DNA of 64,000 bases from Glycomyces tritici (GTDB lineage Bacteria; Actinomycetota; Actinomycetes; Mycobacteriales; Micromonosporaceae). Below the pieces are notes generated by a model that had not been told where the DNA came from, did no database searches, and worked only from the letters and a program-made list of their open reading frames with translations. Location: NCBI RefSeq assembly GCF_030403505.1, contig NZ_JAUEMJ010000011.1, positions 1-64,000 on the forward strand, written 5' to 3'. This document shows positions 50,327 through 59,003 of the stretch, piece by piece. Numbering within the stretch: position 1 is the first letter of the stretch; every line of letters starts with the position of its first letter. A program made the position numbers and the translations under genes.

Positions 50327-51181
50327 GTGGTGAATGAATCGATGCGGCAGAACTGGTCCGAAGGCGCTTCAGGATGGGTGGCGAACGAGGCGGTCTTCGA
50401 CGCCGTGTTCGCGCCGGTCACCGCGGCGATCATCGCCAGGGCCGCACCGGCGTCCGGGCACCGGGTGCTCGACGTCGGCTGCGGGAGCGGGACGCTCCTG
50501 GCCGAGTGCGCCGCGGCAGGGGCCGCAGTGGTCGGCGTCGACATCGCCGAGGGCATGGCCGCGGCGGCGCGCCGCCGCGTCCCGGAGGCGACCGTGCTCG
50601 TCGCGGACGCGCAGACGACCGATCTGCTCGACGCGGCCCCGGGCGCGCCGTTCGACCGGATCGTCTCGCGGTTCGGCGTCATGTTCTTCGAGGACCCGGT
50701 GGCCGCCTTCGCGAACCTCCGCAGCGCCGCCGCTCCAGGTGGGCGGCTCGTGTTCGCCTGCTGGCGAAGCGAAGCGGAGAACCCGATCTTCCGCACCGGG
50801 ACGACGGTCCTCATGGACCGGCTCGACCCGGAGCCGGAGCCGTCCGATCCGGGGGCGCCCGGCCCGACGGCGTTCGCCGACCGCGACCGCCTCGACGCGG
50901 TGCTCGCCGGGTCCGGGTGGGACCCGGTCCGGATCGACCCGTTCGACTACGTGCACGACTTCGGCTTCAACGGCACCGACGGCGTCGAAGAGCGGCTCTC
51001 GATGATCGTGAGCGGCGGCACCGGCCGCCACGCCCGGGAGCAGCTGGTGCCGCGCATCGGCGCCGCAGGCTGGGAGTCCGTGCTAGATGAGGTCCGCGCC
51101 GAACTCCGCCGCCACCTCGTCGACGGCGTCCTGCGGCTCGCCGGATCGGTCTGGCTCGTCACCGCCGAATCGGCCGCGTAA
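50327..51181 (+). CDS. class I SAM-dependent methyltransferase
   Basis: A 284-aa Rossmann-fold methyltransferase. Motif I is VLDVGCGSGTLL, the Asp after strand 2 lies in VVGVDIAEGMAAAA, and motif II/III regions are FDRIVSRFGVMFF and APGGRLVFACW. These are typical of UbiE/COQ5-like small-molecule methyltransferases. The substrate is not evident. Start is GTG 50327 or GTG 50330. It stands alone between divergent and parallel neighbours. Confidence 0.9.
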   Translation: MVNESMRQNWSEGASGWVANEAVFDAVFAPVTAAIIARAAPASGHRVLDVGCGSGTLLAECAAAGAAVVGVDIAEGMAAAARRRVPEATVLVADAQTTDLLDAAPGAPFDRIVSRFGVMFFEDPVAAFANLRSAAAPGGRLVFACWRSEAENPIFRTGTTVLMDRLDPEPEPSDPGAPGPTAFADRDRLDAVLAGSGWDPVRIDPFDYVHDFGFNGTDGVEERLSMIVSGGTGRHAREQLVPRIGAAGWESVLDEVRAELRRHLVDGVLRLAGSVWLVTAESAA

Positions 51182-51266
51182 ACGCCCGGCACCCTGGAAC
51201 GGGGAGCCGGTGAGGCGTCCGGCGGCACCGGACGCCAAATCGAGTCCCCAAAATCCAACGAAAGTA

Positions 51267-51295
51267 TTGACAATCGCAAATATTCAGATGGATCA
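51267..51295 (+). promoter_or_regulatory. candidate promoter of the cellulase gene
   Basis: TTGACA at 51267-51272 with a GATCAT-type -10 about 18 nt later, inside an AT-rich patch 140 bp before the cellulase start. The -10 is weak. The usual CebR palindrome of actinomycete cellulases is not seen. Confidence 0.4.
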
Positions 51296-51432
51296 TAGTT
51301 TTACTGGTTGATCCAACAAACTTCCCACCCCGGAAGCCGCTTCGCATCGAGACGCCCTGTCCGCACCGGAGCATCGGCGCAGGCGGGTCCTCCAGTCACC
51401 CGTAGCAAGCTGGACTAGAGAGGGAGCTCCTC

Positions 51433-53031
51433 GTGGTTTCGATGAAGAGACGATGCAAGGCCGCGTTCGTCGCGGTGATGCTGGCGGTCGGCGTGTCCGT
51501 CACAGGCTGGGCGGCCCCGGCGTCGGCCGACACCATGACACAGCGCAACGCGACGCAGATCATCGCGGACATGGGCGCCGGCTGGAACCTCGGCAACAGC
51601 CTGGAAGCCAACTCCAACGGCGTCCCGAACGAGACCGCGTGGAACAACCCGACCGTCACCCAGGCCCTGATCGACCGCGTCCAGGCCGCGGGATTCGACA
51701 CCATCCGCATCCCGGTCTCCTACCTCAACCACATCGGCTCCGGCCCGAACTACACGATCAACGCCTCCTGGCTGAACCGCATCCAGCAGGTCGTCGACTA
51801 CGCCTACGACCGCGGCATGCACGTGGTCATCAACATGCACGGCGACGGCTACAAGAGCATCACCGGCGCCTGGCTGATCTGCGACGCGTCCAACCAGACG
51901 GCGATCAGGGACAAGTACCAGAAGGCGTGGCAGCAGATCGCCACCCGGTTCCGCGACTACGACCAGCGCCTGATCCTCGAGTCCATGAACGAGAACTTCG
52001 ACGGGCAGTACGGCAACCCCACCCAGCCCTGCTACTCGAACATCAACGCCTACAACCAGATCTTCGTCGACACCGTGCGCCAGACCGGCGGGAACAACAC
52101 CTCCCGGTGGCTGCTCGTCCCCGGCTGGAACACCAACATCGACTACACCACCGGGAACTATGGCTTCGCGATCCCCACGGACAACCACCGCTCGCCCTCC
52201 ATCCCCAGCGGCGAGAAGCGGATCATGATCTCCGTGCACTACTACGCCCCCTGGGACTTCGCCGGTGAGGAGAACGGCACCATCACCCAATGGGGCCCCG
52301 GCGCGACCAACCCGTCGAAGACCTCCACCTGGGGCCAGGCCGATTACATGGACTCCCAGATGAAGAAGACCTACGACGCGTTCGTCTCCAAGGGGTACCC
52401 GGTCGTCGTCGGCGAGTACGGCTCGATCGACAAGTCCTCGCACGACTCGGCGAACAACCGCTACCGGCAGGACTTCGCGCGCACCATGGTGTCCACTTCC
52501 AAGAAGTACGGCGCCGCCACCATCTACTGGGACAACGGCGTCAACGGGCAGTACGGGTTCGGCCTGTTCAACCGCTCGAACAACACGGTGACCCAGCAGG
52601 GCATCATCGACGCCATCATGACCGGCCTCGGCGGCGGCCAGCCGTCCGGCTCCACCGCGATCGTGGGCGCCGCCTCCAACCGCTGCCTGGACATCCCGAA
52701 CTCCTTGACGGCCAACGGCACCCAGGCGCAGCTGTGGGACTGCAACCAGCGCATCAACCAGCAGGTCACCCGCACCTCCGCGGGCGAGCTGCGGGTCAAC
52801 GGCAAGTGCCTCGAGGCGGCGGGCTGGGGCACGGCCAACGGCACCAAGGCGACCATCTGGGACTGCACGGGCGGCGCGAACCAGCGCTGGAACGTGAACT
52901 CGAACGGCACCATCACCAACGTCCACAACAACCTGTGCCTCGACGCCAACGCCGCCGGCACCGCCAACGGCACCCAGCTCATCCTCTGGTCCTGCAACGG
53001 CGGCTCCAACCAGCGCTGGACCCTCCGCTAG
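51433..53031 (+). CDS. secreted GH5 endoglucanase with ricin-type lectin domain
   Basis: A 532-aa exported enzyme. Signal peptide 1-33 (AAFVAVMLAVGVSVTGWAAP then ASA). GH5 domain about 35-390: MGAGWNLGNSLEANSNG, catalytic acid/base Glu in ILESMNENFD, nucleophile Glu in VVVGEYGSID, and Trp in ATIYWDNGVNG. C-terminal ricin-B/CBM13-like trefoil about 405-530 with repeated QxW motifs (NQRWNVN, NQRWTLR). It should cleave beta-1,4-glucan outside the cell, with the lectin binding polysaccharide. A terminator follows. Confidence 0.92.
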   Translation: MVSMKRRCKAAFVAVMLAVGVSVTGWAAPASADTMTQRNATQIIADMGAGWNLGNSLEANSNGVPNETAWNNPTVTQALIDRVQAAGFDTIRIPVSYLNHIGSGPNYTINASWLNRIQQVVDYAYDRGMHVVINMHGDGYKSITGAWLICDASNQTAIRDKYQKAWQQIATRFRDYDQRLILESMNENFDGQYGNPTQPCYSNINAYNQIFVDTVRQTGGNNTSRWLLVPGWNTNIDYTTGNYGFAIPTDNHRSPSIPSGEKRIMISVHYYAPWDFAGEENGTITQWGPGATNPSKTSTWGQADYMDSQMKKTYDAFVSKGYPVVVGEYGSIDKSSHDSANNRYRQDFARTMVSTSKKYGAATIYWDNGVNGQYGFGLFNRSNNTVTQQGIIDAIMTGLGGGQPSGSTAIVGAASNRCLDIPNSLTANGTQAQLWDCNQRINQQVTRTSAGELRVNGKCLEAAGWGTANGTKATIWDCTGGANQRWNVNSNGTITNVHNNLCLDANAAGTANGTQLILWSCNGGSNQRWTLR

Positions 53032-53071
53032 ACCCGACCGCACCATCGCCCGGTCACCCGGGCTCGGACAG

Positions 53072-53100
53072 GGGGCGGCACCGCGACGCGGTGCCGCCCC
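53072..53100 (+). terminator. terminator of the cellulase gene
   Basis: Perfect 13-bp stem GGGGCGGCACCGC / GCGGTGCCGCCCC with a 3-nt loop, 41 bp after the stop. Confidence 0.8.
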
Positions 53101-53179
53101 TTCGCGCGCTCCCAGGTGCGGCTTCCCGATCGGCATCGCCTCGTCGACGCACCGCGAACGCCATGAAGGCAAGACTTAG

Positions 53180-53202
53180 CTATTGCAAGAAATATGCAAT
53201 AG
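53180..53202. promoter_or_regulatory. operator-like palindrome upstream of superoxide dismutase
   Basis: CTATTGCA-N7-TGCAATAG, perfect 8-bp arms, 50 bp before the sod start. The sequence is AT-rich and of the TTGCA/TGCAA kind bound by Fur-family regulators; actinomycete Fe-SOD genes are known targets of the nickel regulator Nur. Confidence 0.6.
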
Positions 53203-53251
53203 TAAGCTTCTGGCGTTAGGAACCCCGCCGCGATCGAGGGAGACCACTCGC

Positions 53252-53854
53252 ATGACCGTCTACACGCTTCCGGACCTGCCCTACGACTACGGCTCCCTGG
53301 AGCCGCACATCAACGGCCACATCCTGGAGCTCCACCACGACAAGCACCACGCCGCATACGTCAAGGGCGCCAACGACACACTCGAACGCATCGCCGAAGC
53401 CCGCGACAAGGGCGACTTCAGCGGCATCGTGGGCCTGGAGAAGACCCTCGCGTTCAACGTCTCCGGCCACGTCCTGCACTCCCTCTACTGGGAGAACATG
53501 AGCCCCGACGGCGGCGACCGCCCCGAAGGGGACCTCGCCGAGGCCATCACCGAGCACTTCGGATCGTTCGAGGGGTTCCACGGCCAGCTCTCGGCCGCGA
53601 CCACCCTCGTGCAGGGCTCGGGCTGGGGCGTCCTCTCCTACGAGCCGACCTCGAAGCGGCTCATCGTGGAGCAGGTCTACGACCACCACGGCAACGTCGC
53701 GCAGACCTCGGTCCCGCTGCTGGCGTTCGACGCCTGGGAGCACGCGTACTACCTGCAGTACAAGAACGTCCGCCCCGACTTCGTGAAGGCGATGTGGGAG
53801 GTCGTGAACTGGCAGGACGTCGCCGCCCGATACGCGGCCGCGACGGCCGCATGA
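53252..53854 (+). CDS. sodA: Fe/Mn superoxide dismutase
   Basis: A 200-aa cytosolic enzyme that disproportionates superoxide. Starts [20 protein letters not shown]; metal ligands are His28 in [10 protein letters not shown], His in [16 protein letters not shown], and the Asp and His of [19 protein letters not shown]. Full length for the family. ATG 53252 gives the conserved N-terminus. Whether Fe or Mn is used cannot be decided by eye. Preceded by a perfect palindrome and followed by a strong terminator, so monocistronic. Confidence 0.95.
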   Translation: MTVYTLPDLPYDYGSLEPHINGHILELHHDKHHAAYVKGANDTLERIAEARDKGDFSGIVGLEKTLAFNVSGHVLHSLYWENMSPDGGDRPEGDLAEAITEHFGSFEGFHGQLSAATTLVQGSGWGVLSYEPTSKRLIVEQVYDHHGNVAQTSVPLLAFDAWEHAYYLQYKNVRPDFVKAMWEVVNWQDVAARYAAATAA

Positions 53855-53937
53855 CCGACGCGCGGGCGTCCGCGAAGGCGCGGAGAGCGACGCCGCTCTC
53901 CTCGACACCGTCGCCGGGAGGCGGGGTGTGATTCCCA

Positions 53938-53978
53938 GACGGGCCCGGCCGGACCTGAACAACCCGGCCGGGCCCGTC
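53938..53978 (+). terminator. terminator of the superoxide dismutase gene
   Basis: Perfect 15-bp arms GACGGGCCCGGCCGG / CCGGCCGGGCCCGTC around an 11-nt loop, 84 bp after the stop. Confidence 0.8.
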
Positions 53979-54348
53979 GCCGTAGTTCGCGGTCCAAAGT
54001 GGCCTCCTGGGACTTCGCCTCCCTCGCGGCCGCACTCGGTGCGGGATACCGCCGGGAGGAACGTGGGCCCAGATGCATCGCCCAGTTCCCCGTCCGCGAC
54101 CACCTGCACCCAAAGCGGCGATGACGATACGCACTGCGCGGCAGACTGATCCGGTTTCCAGTTTCGCAACACTGGACACATAGGCACTATCGCGCGGGCG
54201 AGTTCCCAGCTCAGACCGGTTTTAAACCTCGAATCCGCAGTGGATATCAATCCATTTTAGTCGTACGATCAGGAGAAGCCGGCGCTCGCAGCGCAACTGC
54301 GACGGCGAGCGGTACTCCGGCCTTCCGCCCACTGCATCGGAGTCCATC
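53979..54348. other. intergenic stretch, nothing convincing
   Basis: About 370 bp between the sod terminator and a small membrane gene. A less GC-rich patch at 54225-54270 (TTTTAAACC, ATCCATTTTAG) may hold the next promoter. No gene supported. Confidence 0.4.
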
Positions 54349-54513
54349 ATGGCCGTATTCCAAGCCCTGTTCTACCTCATCGCGATCGTGCTGCTCGTCG
54401 CCGCAGCGCTGCCGCTCCCGTCCCGCCGCTCCCGCGGCGTGAGCCTCGCCCTCCTCGGCGCCGCATTCGCCCTGACGGCCTTCGCAGCCCCGACGTTCGA
54501 CGCCGCATTCTGA
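54349..54513 (+). CDS. small two-helix membrane protein (54 aa)
   Basis: MAVFQALFYLIAIVLLVAAA forms the first hydrophobic helix; after a basic turn (PSRRSRG) a second helix VSLALLGAAFALTAFAAP ends the protein. A 54-aa hairpin membrane protein of unknown function. Good third-position GC, and its own terminator (54524-54553) begins 10 bp after the stop, which supports that it is expressed. Confidence 0.6.
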   Translation: MAVFQALFYLIAIVLLVAAALPLPSRRSRGVSLALLGAAFALTAFAAPTFDAAF

Positions 54514-54523
54514 TCTGAGTGCC

Positions 54524-54553
54524 AACGGGCAGCGCCGGTCGGCGCTGCCCGTT
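54524..54553 (+). terminator. terminator of the small membrane gene
   Basis: Perfect 13-bp stem AACGGGCAGCGCC / GGCGCTGCCCGTT with a 4-nt loop and a following TT. Confidence 0.8.
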
Positions 54554-54712
54554 TCGCATGCACCGGGCCCGAGCGCGCGGCTTCCACGAGCGCGTCCCCT
54601 CCTGCTGTTTACTTCTCGCCGCGCTGGGAAACCTCTGGCCCCTCCCAGGGGCGCCGATCCCCACCAGGAGATCGGCGGCCCGTTCGTCACGACCGGAGTG
54701 AGGTTACCTGTC

Positions 54713-54958
54713 ATGAGCGGTATGGCATTTCGCGAATCGAACGGCGGCCTTTCGTACGAACTGGACTGCGACCGCTGCCGCACACTGTTCCGCTGCAACG
54801 ACGATTCCTATCTCAGCTGGGACGTGCTCTGCTCCGCGGCCGACGCGGAAGGCTGGCGCATCGACCCCGCCTTCTACGGACGCCACGAATGCCCCGAATG
54901 CGTCGCCGCGGCCGCCGGACGCGAGCCGGTCGGCAATCTCAGCGCGGGTCTCGGCTGA
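54713..54958 (+). CDS. small zinc-ribbon-like protein
   Basis: An 81-aa protein with CDRCRTLFRCN near the N-terminus and HECPECVAAA near the C-terminus, two Cys pairs that could bind one zinc. Small actinomycete proteins of this type are of unknown role. The ATG at 54713 (MSGMAFRES) is the likely start. Ends before a strong hairpin shared with the convergent pectate lyase gene. Confidence 0.6.
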   Translation: MSGMAFRESNGGLSYELDCDRCRTLFRCNDDSYLSWDVLCSAADAEGWRIDPAFYGRHECPECVAAAAGREPVGNLSAGLG

Positions 54959-55040
54959 GGCCGCATCGCGCGCGCACCTGATGCGAGGTCCCCGTATCGC
55001 CATGCGGCAGCGTGCGTGCGCACTGGCATCCCATACGAAA

Positions 55041-55077
55041 TGAGGCGGCCGCTCCCGGCACGGGAGCGGCCGCCTCA
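55041..55077. terminator. bidirectional terminator between convergent genes
   Basis: Perfect 17-bp stem TGAGGCGGCCGCTCCCG / CGGGAGCGGCCGCCTCA with a 3-nt loop, 82 bp after the zinc-ribbon-like gene and 17 bp beyond the pectate lyase stop. Confidence 0.85.
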
Positions 55078-55094
55078 TGCGCGGACGGTGCGGA

Positions 55095-56756
55095 CTACAG
55101 GTCGACCACCGCCCCGCCTATGGCGACCACGAGCGTGCCGCTGGAGTTGAAGCTCCAGCTCAGGCTGCCGCCGTAAGCGGAGCAGCGGGAGCCGTTCGAT
55201 CCGGTGTCCCACTGGTTCGAACCGTCGGAGTTCCCGACGATCCGGTCGTTCGAGCCGCTGTCGCACGACGTGTTGCCGCGGAAGACCGAGCTGCCGGCGT
55301 CGAAGTTGAAGTTGCGCTCGCCGTTGCGGATGCTCAGGTTGTTCGAGATCGTCATGGCGCCGGGGTTCGAGTTGTACGTGAACCCGTGCTTGCCGTTCTC
55401 GAAGGCGATGGTGCGCACCACCGTGTGGTTGACGGCGATGTCCTCGCCCCCGAGCTTGAAGCCGTTGCGGTCGCCGTTGCCGGCCTGGCCGCCGTTGGAG
55501 AGCGTCCCGTTGTCGTACGCGAGCGAGTCCTCGATGGTCACCGCGCCGATCGGCCCGGTGTCCCCCTTCGTGTACAGGTCCCAGCCGTCGTCGATGTTGT
55601 TGTGGGCCACGCAGAACCGGAACACGTTCCCGGAGCCGGAGGTGAGCTTCGCGGCGAACCCGTCCGCGTCCTCGCCGTCGGAGTCGACGTTGTCGTGCGA
55701 CTCGGAGCTGAGGATGAGGTTGTTCGCCGGCCACTCGCTGGAGGGCGCACCCGCGGTGTACCGGGCGATCTGGAGGCCGGTGTCGGCGTTGTGGCGGGTC
55801 ACGACCCGTTCGACGACGTTGTTGCTGCCGCCGACCAGGATGCCGTTGTCGCCGGCGTGCTCGACCACGAAGCCCTTGAGATGCCACCAGTCGCCGCCGA
55901 GCGCGATGCCGCGGTTGGCGGTGTTCTCGGCCTGCGCCGAGAAGTTGAGCACCGGCTTCTCGGTGCCGTAGGCGAACAGCTCGGTGCGGTTGCCCGAGGC
56001 GCCGTCCCTGCCCGGCGGGATGTCGATCGTGGTCGACAGGTTGTAGGTGCCGCCGCGCAGGTAGATCGTGCCGCCGGCGTTGATCCGGCTGACGGCCGAG
56101 GCGAGCGTGGTCGGGTTCCCGATCGAGCCGTCGGCGCTCGCGGAGCCGTTGGGGGCGGCGTAGAGCGCGTCCGAGCTCGGCGGCGGCGTGGTCGTGCCGG
56201 GGTCGCCCGGTGTCGTGGGCTCCTCGGTCGGGGGCTCGGTGGTGCCGCCGCCGTCAGGGGTGCCCGCGTAGGTCTCGAACTCGGCGATCCGCGGGGTGCC
56301 GCTGGCGCTGGTGATGACGAAGTTGATCTTCTTGAGCGAGGTCGCCGCGAAGGTGATGGTGCCCGCGCCCGTGCCGGAGGCCAGCACGGACCCGTTGTCG
56401 TTGTTGACGACCTGCCAGTTGCCGATGGTGCCGCCGCCGGAGGCCGTCGTGATGACCACGGTGGAGACGGTCTGGGCCGAGCCCCATTTGACGGAGACGC
56501 GGCCGGTGCTCCCGGCGGGAGACCAGTAGGTGCTCGCGTTCCCGTCGATGACGTTGCCGTAGCTGGTGCCACTGGCCTTGCTGGTGCCGTCGGCGCCCGC
56601 GCCGAGGCTGAGGTTGGCGCCGAGGGCCTGGGTCGAGTAGGACGGGCTGTCGGCGGTCTCGGCCGCGGCCATCGTCATCGACATGGCGCTCCCGGCGATC
56701 ACCACCGCAGCGGCGGCCAGCGCCGCGCCGATCTTGAGTCTCGCTGTACGTCTCAT
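55095..56756 (-). CDS. secreted PL9-type pectate lyase with N-terminal carbohydrate-binding module
   Basis: A 553-aa exported protein. Signal peptide 1-32 (IGAALAAAAVVIAGSAMSMT). A discoidin-like module about 35-175 (GNVIDGNASTYWSPAGSTGR; PRIAEFETYAG), a Pro/Thr linker, then a right-handed beta-helix about 215-553 (LYAAPNGSASADGSIGNPTT; GGTIYLRGGTYNLSTTIDIP; WWHLKGFVVEHAGDNGILVG; HDNVDSDGEDADGFAAKL; GDRNGFKLGG). The DNVDSDGEDADG and RNGFKLGG segments match PL9 lyases, where a Lys acts as base. It cleaves pectate by elimination outside the cell. Confidence 0.88.
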   Translation of the reverse strand: MRRTARLKIGAALAAAAVVIAGSAMSMTMAAAETADSPSYSTQALGANLSLGAGADGTSKASGTSYGNVIDGNASTYWSPAGSTGRVSVKWGSAQTVSTVVITTASGGGTIGNWQVVNNDNGSVLASGTGAGTITFAATSLKKINFVITSASGTPRIAEFETYAGTPDGGGTTEPPTEEPTTPGDPGTTTPPPSSDALYAAPNGSASADGSIGNPTTLASAVSRINAGGTIYLRGGTYNLSTTIDIPPGRDGASGNRTELFAYGTEKPVLNFSAQAENTANRGIALGGDWWHLKGFVVEHAGDNGILVGGSNNVVERVVTRHNADTGLQIARYTAGAPSSEWPANNLILSSESHDNVDSDGEDADGFAAKLTSGSGNVFRFCVAHNNIDDGWDLYTKGDTGPIGAVTIEDSLAYDNGTLSNGGQAGNGDRNGFKLGGEDIAVNHTVVRTIAFENGKHGFTYNSNPGAMTISNNLSIRNGERNFNFDAGSSVFRGNTSCDSGSNDRIVGNSDGSNQWDTGSNGSRCSAYGGSLSWSFNSSGTLVVAIGGAVVDL

Positions 56757-56947
56757 CTGTGAACTACCTCTCGTGAGGGTGATATTGAGGCATTTCAATG
56801 AATCTAAGGCAAGGGCTTTCAAGGAGTCAATGGTTTCGATGCAACCGATTGCCCAAACTTTCGCGAGCGCCCTCGAGCTGCGTGAGGCTCAGCGGGTCGA
56901 GACCGAAGCGAGGGGGCCGCTCCGCCCTCCGCCTCAACGGCTGGCGA

Positions 56948-57496
56948 TCACTCCTCGCGGCACCACAGCTGCCGCAGGTGCTCGTTGAACGTGACCACGG
57001 CGAAGACGACCGCTCCCGGCACGAAGTACCACGCCGCGGGGCCGGGTACGTCGTCCACTTCAGGCTTCGACGCCCCGTACGTCAGCAGGACGGGCACGAG
57101 CATGCCCACCAGCAGCAGCACCGCGACGATCCGGGCGGTCAGGACCAGGCCGGGACCGGCCCAGCGCCGCCACTGGGCGATGCAGATCCCGACCGCGGTG
57201 AGGACGCATGCCAGGAGCACCAGGAAGACCAGTCCCATCACGACCCCGAAGACCTGCTCGTCCTCGTCCTCGCCGAGGGAACCGAGGACCGCGAACGGCG
57301 CGGTCAGCAGCCGCACCGTCATCGGGTCGAACGACCGCGCGTCGGTGAAGGTGGGCAGCGCACTGCCGAGCATCAGCAGGCAGGCCGCGGCGAAGGCGAG
57401 CGAGCGGATCGCGATCGACTCGAGGGTGTGCACCCGTCCCTCGAGGTCCAGCAGCCGCCGCCGGATCCGTTCGACGTCGATTTCCGTGTCAGCCAT
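56948..57496 (-). CDS. four-helix membrane protein
   Basis: A 182-aa membrane protein with an N-terminal amphipathic coiled-coil-like helix (VERIRRRLLDLEGRVHTLES), then about four membrane segments (IRSLAFAAACLLMLGSALP; VFGVVMGLVFLVLLACVLT; IVAVLLLVGMLVPVLLTYG; WYFVPGAVVFAVVTF). ATG 57496 was chosen as start. Function unknown. Downstream of the MerR gene on the same strand with a 95-bp gap. Confidence 0.7.
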   Translation of the reverse strand: MADTEIDVERIRRRLLDLEGRVHTLESIAIRSLAFAAACLLMLGSALPTFTDARSFDPMTVRLLTAPFAVLGSLGEDEDEQVFGVVMGLVFLVLLACVLTAVGICIAQWRRWAGPGLVLTARIVAVLLLVGMLVPVLLTYGASKPEVDDVPGPAAWYFVPGAVVFAVVTFNEHLRQLWCREE

Positions 57497-57591
57497 GTCG
57501 TCGCCCCCTGCTCGCCGCCGCGCCGAATCCTCGCCGCGCGATCCGGATCGTAACCGACATGCGCTCGGCTCCTGAAGGAGCGGCTCCGGGC

Positions 57592-58401
57592 TCAATCCCA
57601 GGTCGCCGTCTCGGGATCGGTCCCGTTGGCCTCGGCGTTCGCGTCGAAGACCTCGCGCAGCCACACCGCCAGGCCCGGCTCGGCGGCGTCGAGGTTCGCA
57701 GTGAACGCGGCGTCGTCCACATAGGTGCGGCCGATGCACACGTGCATCGCGTGCGTGCAGTCGAAGTACGTGGACATGAGCTCCCGGTGCCGCTCCGCCA
57801 GCGCGTTCGCCGCGGCCGAACCCGGCAGGGCGCCCGAGCGCTTCGCGGCGACGAGGTCGGCGTTCAACGCCTCGGTGCGCGCCGCCACGGCCTTCCAGTC
57901 GTCCGCTTCCAAATGCGCGGCGCGTGCGGCGTACTGCCGCCACTGCGGCGTGTCGCCCCAGCGCTCCTCGGCCCCGGCCTGCCAGTCCGGGTCCCAGGAT
58001 TCGCCGAAGATCGCCACCTGCTCCTCGGCCGTCAACCGGATGCCACGGCCCAGGGCGTCGAGCATTCGATCGACCGCGCCGGCCATCCGCTCCATGCGGG
58101 CGATGCCCTGCTGGAGCTGTGCCTTCTGTCGGCGCAGGTGCTCGCGGGCGTCGACGGCCGGGTCGTCGAGGAGCCGCTTGATCTCGCTCAGCGGCATGCC
58201 GATCTCGCGGTAGACCAGGACGCGGTGGACCCGGGCGATGTCGTCGTCGGTGTAGAGCCGGTACCCGGCGCCGGTGCGGTGGCTCGGGCGCGCCAGGCCG
58301 ATCTCGTCCCAGTGGTGCAGCGTCCGCACGCTGACCCCGACGAGCGCGGCCGCGCCCCCGACGGTGAGGCCGCCGGGGGCGCGGTGCTGTCGGTCGTTCA
58401 C
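57592..58401 (-). CDS. MerR-family regulator with TipAS antibiotic-recognition domain
   Basis: A 269-aa TipAL-type activator. N-terminal MerR winged helix (LTVGGAAALVGVSVRTLHHW; AGYRLYTDDDIARVHRVLVY), a coiled-coil dimer helix (REHLRRQKAQLQQGIARMER), and a C-terminal TipAS domain (about 120-269) with EEQVAIFGESWDPDW and the HAMHVCIGRTYVDD region. TipAL binds thiopeptide antibiotics and activates its own promoter and resistance genes. GTG start. It lies 10 bp after the VOC gene and is probably co-transcribed with it. Confidence 0.88.
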   Translation of the reverse strand: MNDRQHRAPGGLTVGGAAALVGVSVRTLHHWDEIGLARPSHRTGAGYRLYTDDDIARVHRVLVYREIGMPLSEIKRLLDDPAVDAREHLRRQKAQLQQGIARMERMAGAVDRMLDALGRGIRLTAEEQVAIFGESWDPDWQAGAEERWGDTPQWRQYAARAAHLEADDWKAVAARTEALNADLVAAKRSGALPGSAAANALAERHRELMSTYFDCTHAMHVCIGRTYVDDAAFTANLDAAEPGLAVWLREVFDANAEANGTDPETATWD

Positions 58402-58411
58402 CGGTCCAGTA

Positions 58412-58903
58412 TCACTCGGTCGGCAGGTCCCATCCGCTCTCCCGCAGGTAGTCGGCCACCGGGCCGTTCAGGTCCAGGGGCTTGCCGCTGGTCATGACGA
58501 CCTTGACGTTCTCGGGCGTGGTGACGATGAGGTCGACCGTGTTCCAGGGCCGGTCGATCGGCCCTTCCGTGCAGCCGGGGAGGATCGCCTCGCAGCGCTC
58601 CTTGATCTCGTCGAACTGGCTGAGCACGCAGGTGAAGGTGACGGTCATCCCAGGGGTCTGCGCGGTCGGCTCCCCGGGCAGGAGCAGGACGTCCTGGAAC
58701 GCCCAGCGCCGCAGGTGCGTCATCTGGCCCGGCGTCGTGAAGAAGTCGATGAACCCGAGCCCTTCGGTCCAGAAGCGCTTCGAGGCCTCGAAGTCGCTCG
58801 TGGGGATGGAGGCGAACATGGGCATGCCGTAGACGCCCTTGTAGATCTCGGGTGCGACCGCGGTCGGGGACGGCATGGGAACTGGGCTGATGTACTCGGT
58901 CAT
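58412..58903 (-). CDS. VOC-superfamily protein (glyoxalase/bleomycin-resistance fold)
   Basis: A 163-aa protein with two beta-alpha-beta-beta-beta modules typical of the VOC fold (FASIPTSDFEASKRFWTEGL; FIDFFTTPGQMTHLRRWAFQ; VTFTCVLSQFDEIKERCEAI). Such proteins bind drugs or catalyse metal-dependent reactions. Being 10 bp upstream of a TipA-type drug-sensing regulator, it could be a drug-binding resistance protein under its control, which is inference. ATG 58903 was chosen as start. Confidence 0.75.
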   Translation of the reverse strand: MTEYISPVPMPSPTAVAPEIYKGVYGMPMFASIPTSDFEASKRFWTEGLGFIDFFTTPGQMTHLRRWAFQDVLLLPGEPTAQTPGMTVTFTCVLSQFDEIKERCEAILPGCTEGPIDRPWNTVDLIVTTPENVKVVMTSGKPLDLNGPVADYLRESGWDLPTE

Positions 58904-59003
58904 GCCCCGATCGTCGAGCCTCACGCCGCGTGAGGGTCAAGCCGGGACGCCCGCGCAGGGCCGTGAACCCGGTCACCGCGAACGGGCCGGTCCCGGGCAC
59001 CGG

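Noticed and set aside
56840..56885. Possible LacI-type operator upstream of the pectate lyase (GCAACCGATTGC, AAACTTTCG).
   Set aside because: Arms are only four to five bases and do not form a convincing palindrome.
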